Shown piece after piece: positions 49,257-59,399 of a DNA stretch of 64,000 nt. Under the pieces are notes generated by a model. That model made no database searches. It was not told the origin of the DNA and saw only the letters and a program-made list of their open reading frames with translations. The DNA lies in the NCBI GenBank assembly GCA_036924285.1, contig JAYKYS010000007.1, positions 8,494,001 through 8,558,000 on the forward strand, read 5' to 3'. How positions within the stretch are numbered: the stretch's first letter is position 1; each line of letters starts with the position of its first letter. The position numbers were made by a program, and so were the translations under genes. Source of the DNA: Asterella californica. Taxonomy: Eukaryota > Streptophyta > Marchantiopsida > Marchantiales > Aytoniaceae.

Positions 49257-50456
49257 GTGTGTGTGCTGGAGCTATTTGGGGGGATCAGCACAGGTTTGGC
49301 TGCGGTATTGCAGGCAGGCATACAAGTACAGCGATACTTGTATGTGGAGAGAGATGAGATCGCAAGACGCGTCTCATTGCGTCACGTGGCACGTTTGGTG
49401 CAGAGATATCCTGAGTTGTTGTCTATATCAGCTGTTAGAGAATACCAGCAAGCATTATCGTCAGATATTTCGCTGCTGGGGGCACAAGATCTCACATTTG
49501 TTGGCACCATTCACTTGGTGATAGCGGGGTGGCCATGTCAAGGTCACACGCGTGCTGGGAGAGGTCAGGGTTTGCATGACCCACGATCTAGGATGTTTTG
49601 GGAGATGTTACAAATCTTACGACATCTCCAAATGCATCAGATGGATTCTCCGGCGTACATCTTGGAGAATGTTTCTTTGTTGGGTGATGCTCGTGCACAT
49701 ATGATGACGAGTGTGCACCATGTTCGGTCTTGGGTTGGACCAGCAGTGTTGTTGGATGCAGCGAGAGTAGGATCTCGTGCACATCGTCCACGGTTGTGGT
49801 GGACGAACTTGTTACCGAGAGAGGTGCTTAAGCGCGCACACGATGGAGTGAGACGATCAGCGCATCTCACGATTGATAGCATCTTGGATGCAGGACGACG
49901 ATCTCAAGTAGTGAGAGTCGTCGATAGGTCATCCATGGCAGTGGTGAACCTAGTGCGACGGCCCATGGTAGCATTACCCACTTTGGTAAGCTTTCCAGCG
50001 TCACATGCTTACAGAGATGGAGGACCTAGGTTTGTGTGGGATGCTCAATTACGGCAATTGGTGGAGCCCAATGCCGATGAGAGAGAGCGAACGATGGGTT
50101 TCACTACGGGTACGACGGCAGTAGCTTCGGTGTCAGAGGCTTCACGTCGTCAAGTGTTGGGTCAAGCAATGGACTTGAACTGCTTGACATGGATTGTTAG
50201 CCTTGGATTGGCTGAGCAGCGTCGGATGCGATCGACTGGTGTTACTGCTCGAGCACTCTTGAGCTCTTTGCCTACCGAGTCGGTGGAGGCAAAGGTTGGG
50301 GGCGAGGCACGTGGAGTTCGTCATCCTTGGACATCATGGGATGTCATAGGAGAGAGTGTGGAGCTTGCAGCTAGAACTGCAGAAGTTTTTCGCACAGTAG
50401 CGGTGGAGGTTGTTGGTGGTGAGCAGAAAGAAACTGCTCCAGAGGCTGCAAGATAG
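49257..50456 (+). CDS. Cytosine-C5 DNA methyltransferase domain of the retrotransposon polyprotein
   Basis: An uninterrupted 399-codon frame, opening with GTG because it is internal to a polyprotein. Motif I is VLELFGGISTG (residues 3-13, AdoMet binding), then YLYVERDE (27-34). Motif IV is IAGWPCQGHTRAG, with the catalytic Cys at residue 94 (49536-49538). GLHDPRSRMFWEMLQ follows, with motif VI YILENV (Glu137). Motif VIII is HRPRLWWTNL, and the C-terminal motif X-like block is RRQVLGQAMDLNCLTWI. All catalytic residues are present in the canonical order, so unlike the rest of the element this domain looks intact. It resembles DNMT3/DRM-type enzymes more than DNMT1 in size and in lacking large N-terminal domains, but the subfamily needs a tree. 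A TAG at 50454-50456 separates it from reverse transcriptase in the same frame. Likely role: methylating element or host DNA; target context cannot be read from sequence. Confidence 0.93.
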   Translation: MCVLELFGGISTGLAAVLQAGIQVQRYLYVERDEIARRVSLRHVARLVQRYPELLSISAVREYQQALSSDISLLGAQDLTFVGTIHLVIAGWPCQGHTRAGRGQGLHDPRSRMFWEMLQILRHLQMHQMDSPAYILENVSLLGDARAHMMTSVHHVRSWVGPAVLLDAARVGSRAHRPRLWWTNLLPREVLKRAHDGVRRSAHLTIDSILDAGRRSQVVRVVDRSSMAVVNLVRRPMVALPTLVSFPASHAYRDGGPRFVWDAQLRQLVEPNADERERTMGFTTGTTAVASVSEASRRQVLGQAMDLNCLTWIVSLGLAEQRRMRSTGVTARALLSSLPTESVEAKVGGEARGVRHPWTSWDVIGESVELAARTAEVFRTVAVEVVGGEQKETAPEAAR

Positions 50457-51980
50457 CAGTCAACGACTTCGTCTTCTACCTCTAGCATGGTGACAGAGGA
50501 TACTTGGGAGCCGGAGATCGGACCCAAGCTTATAGGAGAGGAGAGACGAAGAGTTCAGAGATTCCTGAAGAGCTACATGAATTGTTTTGCCTTTAGTATG
50601 AAGGATTTGGGTACCTTGAAGGGACCGGGTATACGGATCGACTTGGCTAATGACACACCAATCTTTCGACGTCCTTATAGGTACAGTGACATGGAGAGAA
50701 CCTTGATCCAGAGTAGGACTCAAGACTTGGTGGAAGCTGGGTTGGTGGAGATGTCGCATGGAGAATATGCATCTGCCACAGTTATGCCAGCAAAGAAGGA
50801 TATGTATGGCAACTACACGGATAAGCGTATGTGTGGAGACTACCGTCCTATCAATCGGCAGACGAAGTCCGATAAGTATGCCATGGCGACACCTGAGGAG
50901 ATCTTTGATGCAGTGGGGCATGTGAAGTTCTTCAGTACTTTGGATCTTCGAGCAGGGTATCATCAGTTGCCGGTGAGAGAGGAAGATAAACCCAAGACAA
51001 CATTCTGGGGGATTGACTCTCACGGCAAGGATTGTTTGTATCAGTGGCGGTTCTTATCATTTGGGTTGAAGAACGCCCCTGCTGAATTCCAAAGAGTGAT
51101 GGATAGGATCCTAGCAGGATTGGATTTTGTCAGATGCTATATTGACGACATCTTAGTCTATAGTGCTACAGTGGAGGAGCACGAGAGACACTTACGGGAT
51201 GTGTTCGAGCGGTTGAGAGCTCATGGGTTGAAGTTACACCCTGGAAAGTGCAACTTCTTCCAGGAGTTGGTAGAGTATCTGGGTCACACCATCTACCCAG
51301 GTGGGTTGGGTGTTCAACAAACGAAGGTCAAGGCCATTGCACGTATTCCACGCCCCACAGATGTGAGTCGAGTTCGAGCATTTGTTGGTTTGGTGAACTT
51401 TATCGTCGATACATGAAAGGATTTAGTGCAATTGCGAAGCCATTGACCAAGCTGATGAAGGTGGACCAGGAGTGGCAATGGGGAGATGAGCAAGAGCGAG
51501 CTTTCGTGGAGCTCAAGGATAGGTTGACATCTGCTTCCATCTTGAGGAGACCCGTTAGGGGACGTCATTTCCAACTGCACACTGATTGGAGTATGTTGGG
51601 ACTTGGAGCAGTGTTGACTCAGCATGATGATGAGAAAAAGGAGTTTGTGGTGGCGTATGCCAGTTGCTCCAACTAGCATACGCCAGTCGGCGGAGGCGAG
51701 GTACAGTTCGTACGAGGGGGAGTGTTTAGCTGCAGTGTGGGCTGTTGCACATTTCCGATGTTATCTATTTGGGAACCCCTTTACTCTCATCACTGATCAC
51801 CAGCCGCTCAAGTGGTTGATGAAGTCCGACAAGCTTACAGGGAAGCTTGCACGATGGGCTCTGATCTTACAGGAGTATGACTTCCAGATAGTGCATAGAC
51901 CGGGAGTTGCAAACCTAGATGCTGATGGGTTGAGTCGTAACCCATGCACGAGTCAGCAAGATCAGACTGGGGCTCGATGA
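50457..51980 (+). pseudogene. Reverse transcriptase and RNase H
   Basis: Continues the methyltransferase frame after one TAG: an ATG at 50487 starts a 309-codon open part. Landmarks are FFSTLDLRAGYHQLPV (residue Asp153), FGLKNAPAEFQRVMD and FVRCYIDDILVYS (YxDD at 218-221), then LHPGKCNFFQELVEYLGHTI and the RVRAFVGL connection. A frameshift near 51405 and a compensating one near 51650 bracket MKGFSAIAKPLTKLMKVD and the RNase H start FQLHTDWSMLGLGAVLTQ. The frame resumes with RYSSYEGECLAAVWAV, LITDHQPLKWL and VANLDADGLSRNP, giving the RNase H Asp-Glu-Asp-Asp set. It ends at a TGA at 51978-51980. RT copies the RNA into cDNA; RNase H degrades the template. Confidence 0.9.
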
Positions 51981-53591
51981 CATGACGAGGTTGATGAGGA
52001 GATAGTGCCGGGGTGGCATGCATCTGCCTTTCTTTGTGTGTTGGCCATGAACTCTAGTATGGAGGACCAAGTCGTATCTTTCTCAAGTGAGAGAGTAGAT
52101 GACGAGTCTCCAGATCTTGAGGGTGGAGATGGTGTTCCAAACCAGCGAGATATCCATGACGATGAGACCGTGATGGAGTATCTACGTACTGACGTGGTGG
52201 TAGACACAGTAAGTGCCAAGGAGCGAGATTGTGTCCTTCAACGAGCGAAGAGATTTCGACGAGAAGGACGACATGTACTTCGAGTGTGGGATGATGGGAG
52301 AGTACGGATAGTGCCACACCCATCCTAGAGGGCACAGTTAGTACGACATGCTCATGAGGAGTTGGGACATTTTGGAATGAAGCGCACGCATAGCTTACTC
52401 CAAGGACAGTATTGGTGGCGTGGTATGCACGTCGATGTGCAAAAGTTTGTTGCACGATGTGTGGTTTGTGATCGAGTACGAGCATCGTTTAATGCTCCTA
52501 CTCCACAGTTACACCCCTTACCGATTATGGGGTTGGGTTATCGTTGGAGTTTAGATTTTGCGGGACCCTTACCGTTGACTGTACGTCACCATCGATATGT
52601 ATTGGTGATGGTGGAGCACTTTTCCAAGTGGATTGAGTTGGTGGCATTACCAGACAAGACGCGTGAAGGGACAACGTATGCATTCTTAGATCGAGTGTTG
52701 AGTCGTTTTGGAGCACCAGCTGAAGTGCTGACAGACCAAGGTACAGAGTTCCTCGGTGAGTTTCAGATCTTGTGTGATCAAGCGCTGATTGATCATCGAA
52801 CTACATCTCGAGATCATCCTGAGGCGGATGGTTTGGCGGAGAGGGTAGTTCAGACGGTGAAGAGAGGATTGCGTAAGTATGGCTTGCAGAAGGGCCACTT
52901 GGGAGACTGGGATGTGCAGTTACCATGGTTGGCTATGGGCTACCGTTTTAGCCGACAAGCGTCTTTGGCTTCCTTCTCACCGTATTTTCTATTATACGGT
53001 CGAGATCCAGATCGACCTTCGGCCATTCGTCGTGATTCTGCTGAGGTGCTGAACCTTGATGACCCGGATATGTGGGTGAGAGCATGTTCTCAACGAGCAG
53101 AGACATTTCGGAGAGTTATGCACATGGCTTTTGAGAATCTAGCGATTGCTCAACATAGAGACACGTTGCGATATGCAACTATCCGAGGAGGAGGTTATCG
53201 ACCATCGATTCGCAGGTTTCATCCTAGCGATTATATCTATCTACAGCAGACTGCACCGACGACGTTGGATGTGACCGCAAGACGCACTATTTTACGAGTG
53301 CGTGAGGTGTTACCTTCTGGAGTACTCATGTTAGAGGGCCGTGATGGTGTTGTTTGGAAGGACCATGTGCGTAATTGCGTGCCATGTCATCTTCCCAACA
53401 TCGATGGTACCGTTGACCCAAGCTTGACAGTTGTACGAGCAGGCTTGAGGTGTATGTTGTGTGGGTCTGCTGGTGGAGCAGCCCGTATGTTGGTGTGTGA
53501 TGGTTGTTCGAGAGGTTGGCACATGTCATGTTTGACTCCACCTCTCATTGTCATTCCTATTGGACGGTGGATTTGTCCTCGATGTATATAG
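51981..53591 (+). pseudogene. Integrase with C-terminal PHD finger
   Basis: Same frame after the TGA: an acidic linker runs to a TAG at 52326-52328, then an open stretch to 53591. The zinc-binding domain is HAHEELGHFGMKRTH... with CVVCDR (His-His-Cys-Cys). The core has DFAGP (Asp65 of the 409-codon part), LTDQGTEF (Asp125) and ADGLAERV (Glu160), the DDE triad. A beta-rich C-terminal domain follows (TILRVREVLPSGVLML). The last 47 residues (53448-53588) form C-x2-C-x11-C-x2-C-x4-H-x2-C-x14-C-x2-C with CDGCSRGWH and WICPRC, a canonical C4HC3 PHD finger. Many plant Gypsy integrases end in a chromodomain instead. A PHD reader could steer integration to histone-tail marks; that is inference. Confidence 0.9.
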
Positions 53592-53785
53592 TAGGGATAG
53601 CTGATTAGATCTTTGCGTTGTATGGATTGCAGACAGGCGACTAACGATGGGACAATGTAGCACCCGGCCTCCTGATCCTTGCACCCACGAAGGTGTATAT
53701 CACGTAGTTGAGATATGGAGCTATCTGGAGTTAGAGGGACCTAACCGCCAGTTAGAGGGACCTAACCGTCAGTTAGGGGAGCGAT
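53592..53785 (+). other. 3' untranslated part with a candidate polypurine tract
   Basis: After the integrase stop there is a triplicated (A/C)CTAACCG(C/T)CAGTTAG word around 53737-53779 and the purine run AGGGGAGCGA at about 53775-53784. This could serve as the plus-strand primer if the LTR began at 53786; see the note on the repeated block around the right LTR. Confidence 0.45.
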
Positions 53786-53893
53786 TGTGGTACACTTGTG
53801 TATGTGTATGACATCGTCCATGTGTTGTGTGTATGTGTGGTGTTCCTTTGACAGCGATGTATGTGGTGTAGCGATGTGTATGCGCACGACAGT
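53786..53893 (+). repeat. Block A, copy left of the 3' LTR
   Basis: TGTGGTACACTTGTGTATG and the next 85 or so bases recur almost identically at 54178-54287, on the other side of the LTR. The two copies differ by about two transitions and a small change before ACGACA. Confidence 0.85.
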
Positions 53894-54176
53894 TGTCACG
53901 TCAGTTTGATAACTCGGCTAGGTTGACCGAGTGCGAAGTGGCGGACCCCGGTAAGGCCGTTAGGTCAAGTTGGTGAGAGTGCCCACAAGGGGTATACTTC
54001 GCAGGTAGGGGCTTGGAGACCTCAGTTCTTCAAGTTGAGCCTTCAAGCTCCTGGCTATGGTGGGTAGTCTTGAGAGTGAGATCTGGATTCTCTGCGAGCA
54101 CAGAGTGGATTTGGCTCGATTGTAGTGATTGTCTAGTGCTTGTTGGCAGGTAGAGTGAGTACATACCTTGTTATCA
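53894..54176 (+). repeat. 3' LTR (283 bp)
   Basis: TGTCACGTCAGTTTG ... CTTGTTATCA, the right-hand partner of 44296-44578. Landmarks shared with other fragments in the window are AACTCGGCTAGGTTGACCG and CAAGTTGAGCCTTCAAGCTC. Confidence 0.8.
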
Positions 54177-54177
54177 T

Positions 54178-54287
54178 TGTGGTACACTTGTGTATGTGTA
54201 TGACATCGTTCATGTGTTATGTGTATGTGTGGTGTTCCTTTGACAGCGATGTATGTGGTGTAGCGATGTGTATGCGAGACGACACGT
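54178..54287 (+). repeat. Block A, copy right of the 3' LTR
   Basis: Repeats 53786-53893 directly after the CA end of the LTR. The decayed fragment at 29945-30215 also has this block directly after the LTR, so an LTR-then-A order is not unique to this site. Confidence 0.85.
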
Positions 54288-54299
54288 GTCTTTCTCCTC

Positions 54300-55690
54300 C
54301 GTCAATCAGTTCTCAACCAAAAGTCTACCAAGTACGTCTCAATCCAAACCTAATAGTGAAATTCGGACCCCTGAATCTTATTCCTCTCTTTGCCCCAACT
54401 GAAACTCTCAGAAATTTGATCCAGCGTCGATCAAAAGTCCTATGTAGATTTTCAAACGATCTCTCTCAATAAAACTGTCTCCTGAGAGTAATTTCTCCTC
54501 ATAACAGTTTATTAGACAATGTCCAAGCTTAAAACTCCTGCCCCTCTCCCTACGATGATCTCCCAATTCAATTTGTCAGCAATTTGATCTTTCCTCCAGC
54601 CTCTTAGCTTCTCCTGTGTCCTCAACCCCTAATCCCTAATCCTCCTCCTTCCGCCTCCGCTCTCTCGTTTCTCATAAAATTTCTCAGAAAAATGTCAGCT
54701 TCCGCTGTAATCTTCCGCTTCAGCTTCCACTGTAATCTTCCGCTTCCGCTCTCTAAGAAACATTTCTCAGAAAAGTGTCCGCTTCAGCTTCCGCTATAAT
54801 CTTTCGCTTCCGCTCTCTAAGAAACATTTCTCAGAAAAATATCCGCTTCCACTTCAGTTTTAAGGCCCCAGCTAAGCTGCTCTCCTGCTGTCCTTATGCG
54901 TACATAATAATCAGCAAAAGTTTCTCGTGCCCTCGATGTCATCTTGATGCCACCCTGAATATACTACAAGCCATCCAATGTAGGTCGAAGCTCCAACACT
55001 TATGAGGCTGCCCCACAGGGCTTACAACCTCCTCATATGCGCACCAGATATCTCCCATAGTATATTCAAGATGGCATGCGGAGGCTTAGGTCAAGAAGTC
55101 CACGATTAAGAGAGATATCGGTCTCCCGCTCTTAGATATGCAAGACGTGGCTGCATATCCAACATAGACTTCCTTCTAGGAGGTCAACATACCGGAATAA
55201 GAACTAGAGGCCAGGGGGGATTGATCCTAAGACCACTTCCCTCCTAGGCAGGCGCCATATCACAGGGATGGCCTTTGGTTCCGTTCAAAACTGTTATACT
55301 TCCTTTAGATATGCTTTTGCTAAGAAGTTTTCTTGTAAAGTCTTGACTAACCTTCTCTACGCTAACTTCTGCATACAACTCTGTTTTTTACAAATAAGGA
55401 GTCAAAACTATAGTACTTGTGAACACCTACACACTCACGCTATCAGATTCTGAGTTCGAGTCACGAGGCAGAATCGACGGATTTCCCTCTTTCACACATT
55501 TCTCAGTCTAAAACTCGTGCTAACTATTACTTAAAACACTTTTTGTCAAGACTGGAAGCATGAAGTCGCTCTCCTCGTCGAGCTCTGTATTCTGATGCCC
55601 TTCGACCTCTTTCAGGGTGATATTTCAGTCTAAGCTAGGGGGCAGCTTGTCAAGCATGGCCCCAGCTTAGCTGCTGCTCAGCTTGATAAG
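54300..55690. other. Unassigned segment with CTTCCGCT repeats
   Basis: TTCCGCT(T/C)CAGCTTCCGCT-type words repeat between 54690 and 54850, with two copies of CTCTCTAAGAAACATTTCTC. Short open frames (61 to 110 codons, plus strand) have no recognised domain. Near 55640-55710 the word CAGCTTAGCTGC and its variants repeat. It is probably more retroelement debris. Confidence 0.4.
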
Positions 55691-55709
55691 CTAGGGCGTA
55701 GCTTCCCGA

Positions 55710-56490
55710 ACAAATGCAGGTTGAGTGTCTTCTGAAGTTCCGTTTCATCATCTTGAACATCACGCACTACGACATCGTGGTACTGGAATTGATCTCAAGT
55801 TTCATGACACATGCGGTACTGTGAAGATAACCATCGGGGTAACAACGTACGAGTCTACACACCCAATCTCATGTGGCTCAAAGGCAAATGCTTTCTCATG
55901 TCGTGAAAGCATCTCCTTGGCACATCCTCTCTTCTGGTAGAAAAGACCCATCACCAATCTTCAGCTCTTCAATGGTCTCCTCCGTGAACTTATGTCCTAT
56001 CATTGCAAGATCTGTCAAACTCTTCTCCCTTGAAGCTCGATCCATCTGTTATTTAGTGTTATCCGGCAAAGGACCAACAACTGCCTTTATCTTCTTATCC
56101 ATTTTCTTGTACTTCATCTCAACTCGAACCTCAGGTGCACGAAATAATTCGATCACCGAATATACCTCTCTTGAATGAATCTGCACAATGTTATTCATAT
56201 CCTCCCGTCCAATAGACATGATCTCTCGCAAAGGATCCTCTAACCAAACCTCTTCAGAAACACCAGAGATCCATTCATCTCCTTCTAGCTCACCTAACTC
56301 TTTCAACATCAACTCAACATCACCCATATGTTTTTGTTCTTTTCTTCTCAATTCTTCAATTTTTTTGTAAATAGCAATCCCACACTTTGAAACCTCAACA
56401 AACCCTGTACAAAAGACACTTTCTCCTTCAAGCGAGAGTACCTTCTCCTGCGCATCATCACAATCTCGCTCTATAGTGGTACTCAACGAA
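55710..56490 (-). pseudogene. Ty3/Gypsy pol fragment upstream of RT
   Basis: The minus strand at 56486-56049 is a 145-codon open frame, Glu/Lys-rich, ending VVGPLPDNTK. It continues past a stop with HKFTEETIEELKIGDGSFL and, in a shifted frame, EMLSRHEKAFAFEPHEIGC, TPMVIFTVPHV and LRSIPVPR. This is the segment that precedes reverse transcriptase in some Gypsy pols (the 'e.. EIG ... P ... IPVPRA' block). The RT that should follow is absent here. The minus-strand RT at 44155 lies on the far side of the methyltransferase element and could be its continuation, but its own upstream residues differ. Confidence 0.6.
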
Positions 56491-56689
56491 AATCTTTGAA
56501 CTCTTCACTCACCCTTGGAAGCGGTTTCTCCCTCCTATGATCTCGATTGCGCTAGTGATTGGACAGTACAGTCAAGAATTGTATCGCTCATTTTCCATCT
56601 TGACTTTGGATCATAGCGTAAGCAGATCCGTCGTCTAGTACCCTCGTCTCCATCCGAATAGCTGTGATGAAAGGTTGACCAAGAATGTT

Positions 56690-57722
56690 GACTAGGTATT
56701 TGCTGTTCTTGACGCTATCCTAAGGACACAGGGGGGATGCTTGGTCATTATGTGGGCAAAACTCACGTAATGTGAACTGACATAAGGATGCAGCTCGTAT
56801 TTGCAGTTTGCCGATGGACGGTTTGAGAGATTAGGAGGTCCAATGCAAGCACGCAAGATGTCATTGGGTTCAGATCTGTGTAGCTACCCATTGGTTAAGA
56901 TGGTTCGTGAAGAGGCGAATCATAGCGTGTGTTCTAAGAAAATTAGGACGAAGAGAAGAGGATTTGGAATGCTACAGTGACATGCAAAGAAGAGTTGGAT
57001 TGTTATGATCGTTCCATAGTCCAAACTTACTGTCATTGGGTCCATCAGGATCAAAACATCGAGTTCTTCAAGAAATTGAAGACATGAGTGTTCTGGGTGG
57101 AAATGGCTCGCAAGGAAGTGCTTACGTTAGTTTTCATTCTATATACATGAGGTTGGACTGTTCTTGACGACTAGTGAGTCAAGCTCTTCGTTCTTGATGT
57201 CGACACGATCAAGGAGTCTTCTCCTACACATAAGAGAAGACCTTATGTGGATTAGATTGTTGGTTTGGGTGTGGTGAGCGAGTTTGAGCAGCAAAGAGTT
57301 GATTTACGTTAATTTTTTGCTTTTTGCGATCAATTTTTTTGCGTGATTTTACGAAGAGAACTCCAAATGACTTGTTTGGAGTCTCATCGAGATCAAGGTA
57401 GCCAGATCTGCCTATCAGGAAAGACTGATCACAGAATAAGCTATCCGTTTGGACGGTGTGCGTAGATTTAGGTCATGAGGAGAAGGTTTTAGAATTTCGA
57501 TCATCTACGACTGAAAATTGTTCATATCTTGGGTGTTGGATGTCAGATCTGAAGGTGCTTGGAGCCATCAGAGTCAAGAAGAAAGACCCTATCGACATTT
57601 GAAGACCGTTTGATGAAAGAAGAAAGTTTTCAGATAGATCTTCTTCGGTTCATTCGTTACGGTGTTCGTGGATTCATAAGAGTTATAGTTTGTTATGTAC
57701 GGCTTATGGTAACTAGTTTTAG
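56690..57722 (+). repeat. Leader repeat R1, copy 3
   Basis: Aligns with 7940-9160 and the reverse complement of 40560-39540: TTAAGATGGTTCGTGAAGAG at 56897, ACTCCAAATGACTTGTTTGG at 57360, and the same flow between them. No coding frame is conserved. Confidence 0.65.
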
Positions 57723-57727
57723 CTAAG

Positions 57728-58600
57728 GAGAGTGGATCGTTATGGTCATTCCATAGTCCAAACTTACTGTCCTTGGGTCCATCGGGATCAAAAATATTGA
57801 GTTCTTCAAGAAATTGAAGACGACACAAAATTTCATTGGATGATTTGGGAGTTATGGATGAAATTGGTTCGCAGGGAAGCGCTTACATTAGTTTTTCATT
57901 CGTCTAGACATGAAGTTGGACTATTCTTGACAATCGGTGAGCCAAGCTCTTCGTTCTTGATGTCGACACGATCAAGGAGTTTTCACTTATTCATAAGTGA
58001 AGACCGTATGTGGATTAGATTGTTGGTTTGGGTGTGGTGAGCGAGTTTGAGCCGCAAGGAGTTGATTACGTCAGTTTTTTGCTTCTTGCGGTCAATTTTT
58101 TTCATGATTTTATGAAGAGAACTCCAAACGGCTTGTTTGGAGTCTCATCGAGATCAAGATAGCCAGATCTACCTATCATGAAAGATGAATCATAGATCAA
58201 GCTATTCGTTTGGGTGATGTGCGTGGATTTAGATCGTAAGGAGGAGGTTCATATCTTGGGTGTTGCAAAGAAAACACCCCTTTGTTAGAAAAGGAGTGTT
58301 TTCTTTGCTTTGAGTTACGCTTTGATAGTTTTGGGTCTAGTTGATATTCATAGACTTGTTTTAGGAGGTTGGGTGCATATTACAGACCACTCATATCTGT
58401 TTCTTGTTTTGGTGTTCTTAGAAAAAAAAATGGAAGTGTATATAAAGTGAGAGTTGGTATATCTTACGAAGCTTGTTCTCATGGTTGTTTTTCTCTTTCT
58501 TGTCTCTGATCAGCACACGATATCTCCACGGTCAAGAACCTCATGTTTTCCTGGACAACCTTCACATAAAATCTGATACGATACCGTGGAACTTCTGTGA
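57728..58600 (+). repeat. Leader repeat R1, copy 4 (tandem with copy 3)
   Basis: Starts again at CGTTATGGTCATTCCATAGT, which corresponds to 57005-57025 about 735 bp earlier, and then runs on to the CCACTCATATCTGTTTCT block that copy 1 has at 9332. Copies 3 and 4 are therefore a partial tandem duplication of R1. Confidence 0.65.
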
Positions 58601-58989
58601 CACAAAAATGCTCGATGTGAACTCAAATCTCAACCAAATCTAACGATTTTGGATGCGTTACGAAATGTCTCGTCAGTGCGTTCTTACTGCATCCTTCATA
58701 GAGAGAAATCATCCACAATATGACAATACGAAATCCTCTGATGTGAATCAACCACCCAATATGAGAGAAATTCGACTATCATAGCTAACTTTGGTAGTAT
58801 TTTTGCATAATATCTCCATCAAATACTCCAAAGAACTTGTACAAGAACCAGCAATCTGATCAGCGAATGACCAGAACTCTGAAATTGAACTTCGCGCACG
58901 CGCACTCACAAATCAAAGATATCATCGATCTACACATTCTATAGATATCGTTGACAGAATATCAAGATCTGAATCACTCAAATCAGACC

Positions 58990-59294
58990 TCGCGACTCAC
59001 TTTTTGAGTAATCTTCTATTCATCCATTTGAATGCCAACCAGCAATACAAAGATCACTCTAGTCAAGCCAAATCCACTCTATGCATAAAAGAATCCAGGT
59101 TACATTTACTCGGTTCATCTACCATAAAAAAACGCTTGAAGGCTAAACTCAAAAGAAGTAAACTTATAAGCTCTTATCTCGCACTATATGTCCCAAAATA
59201 ATCTGAATCAAGAACTTCTCCTAACAACACTAATGGTCTTAACGAGACTAGCTACCACTCACTCTGCTAACTAGCTGAGTCGCTACACATGGCG
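58990..59294 (-). repeat. Decayed solo LTR of the methyltransferase-Gypsy family
   Basis: On the minus strand it begins TGTCACGCCATGTGTAGCG at 59294 and passes GACTCAGCTAG, GTTTAGCCTTCAAGCG and GTGGATTTGGCTTGAC. It ends near AGATTACTCA, so it has the same TG...CA boundaries as the LTRs at 44296 and 53894. No target duplication is evident. Confidence 0.6.
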
Positions 59295-59346
59295 TGACAG
59301 CCATATAACTGTTAGTATAAGATGAAAAATATATATAATTAATACA

Positions 59347-59399
59347 CTTTAACTTATGAATAACCTTTTCATAAAAATAAAATTGGTCATAAGTTAAAG
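59347..59399. repeat. Foldback, 'CTTTAACTTATGA' hairpin
   Basis: CTTTAACTTATGA (59347-59359) pairs perfectly with TCATAAGTTAAAG (59387-59399), with ATAACC facing GGT inside. Member of the family at 9799, 13489, 27204 and 28984. Confidence 0.6.

Larger units (their letters stand above)
44296..54176 (+). mobile_element. Ty3/Gypsy retrotransposon encoding a cytosine methyltransferase and PHD finger
   Basis: The 9.9-kb unit lies between 283-bp direct repeats (44296-44578 and 53894-54176) with identical TG...CA boundaries. The internal order is leader, gag with two zinc knuckles, aspartic protease, C5-cytosine methyltransferase, reverse transcriptase, RNase H, integrase, PHD finger. RT before integrase places it in Ty3/Gypsy. 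From gag to integrase nearly all coding sequence is in one frame, interrupted by about ten stops and four or five frameshifts, so this copy is not intact. The flanking 5-mers (GCGTG left, TTGTG right) do not form a clear target duplication. The methyltransferase would act on DNA in the nucleus or on the cDNA, but that role is inferred from family knowledge only. Confidence 0.85.
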
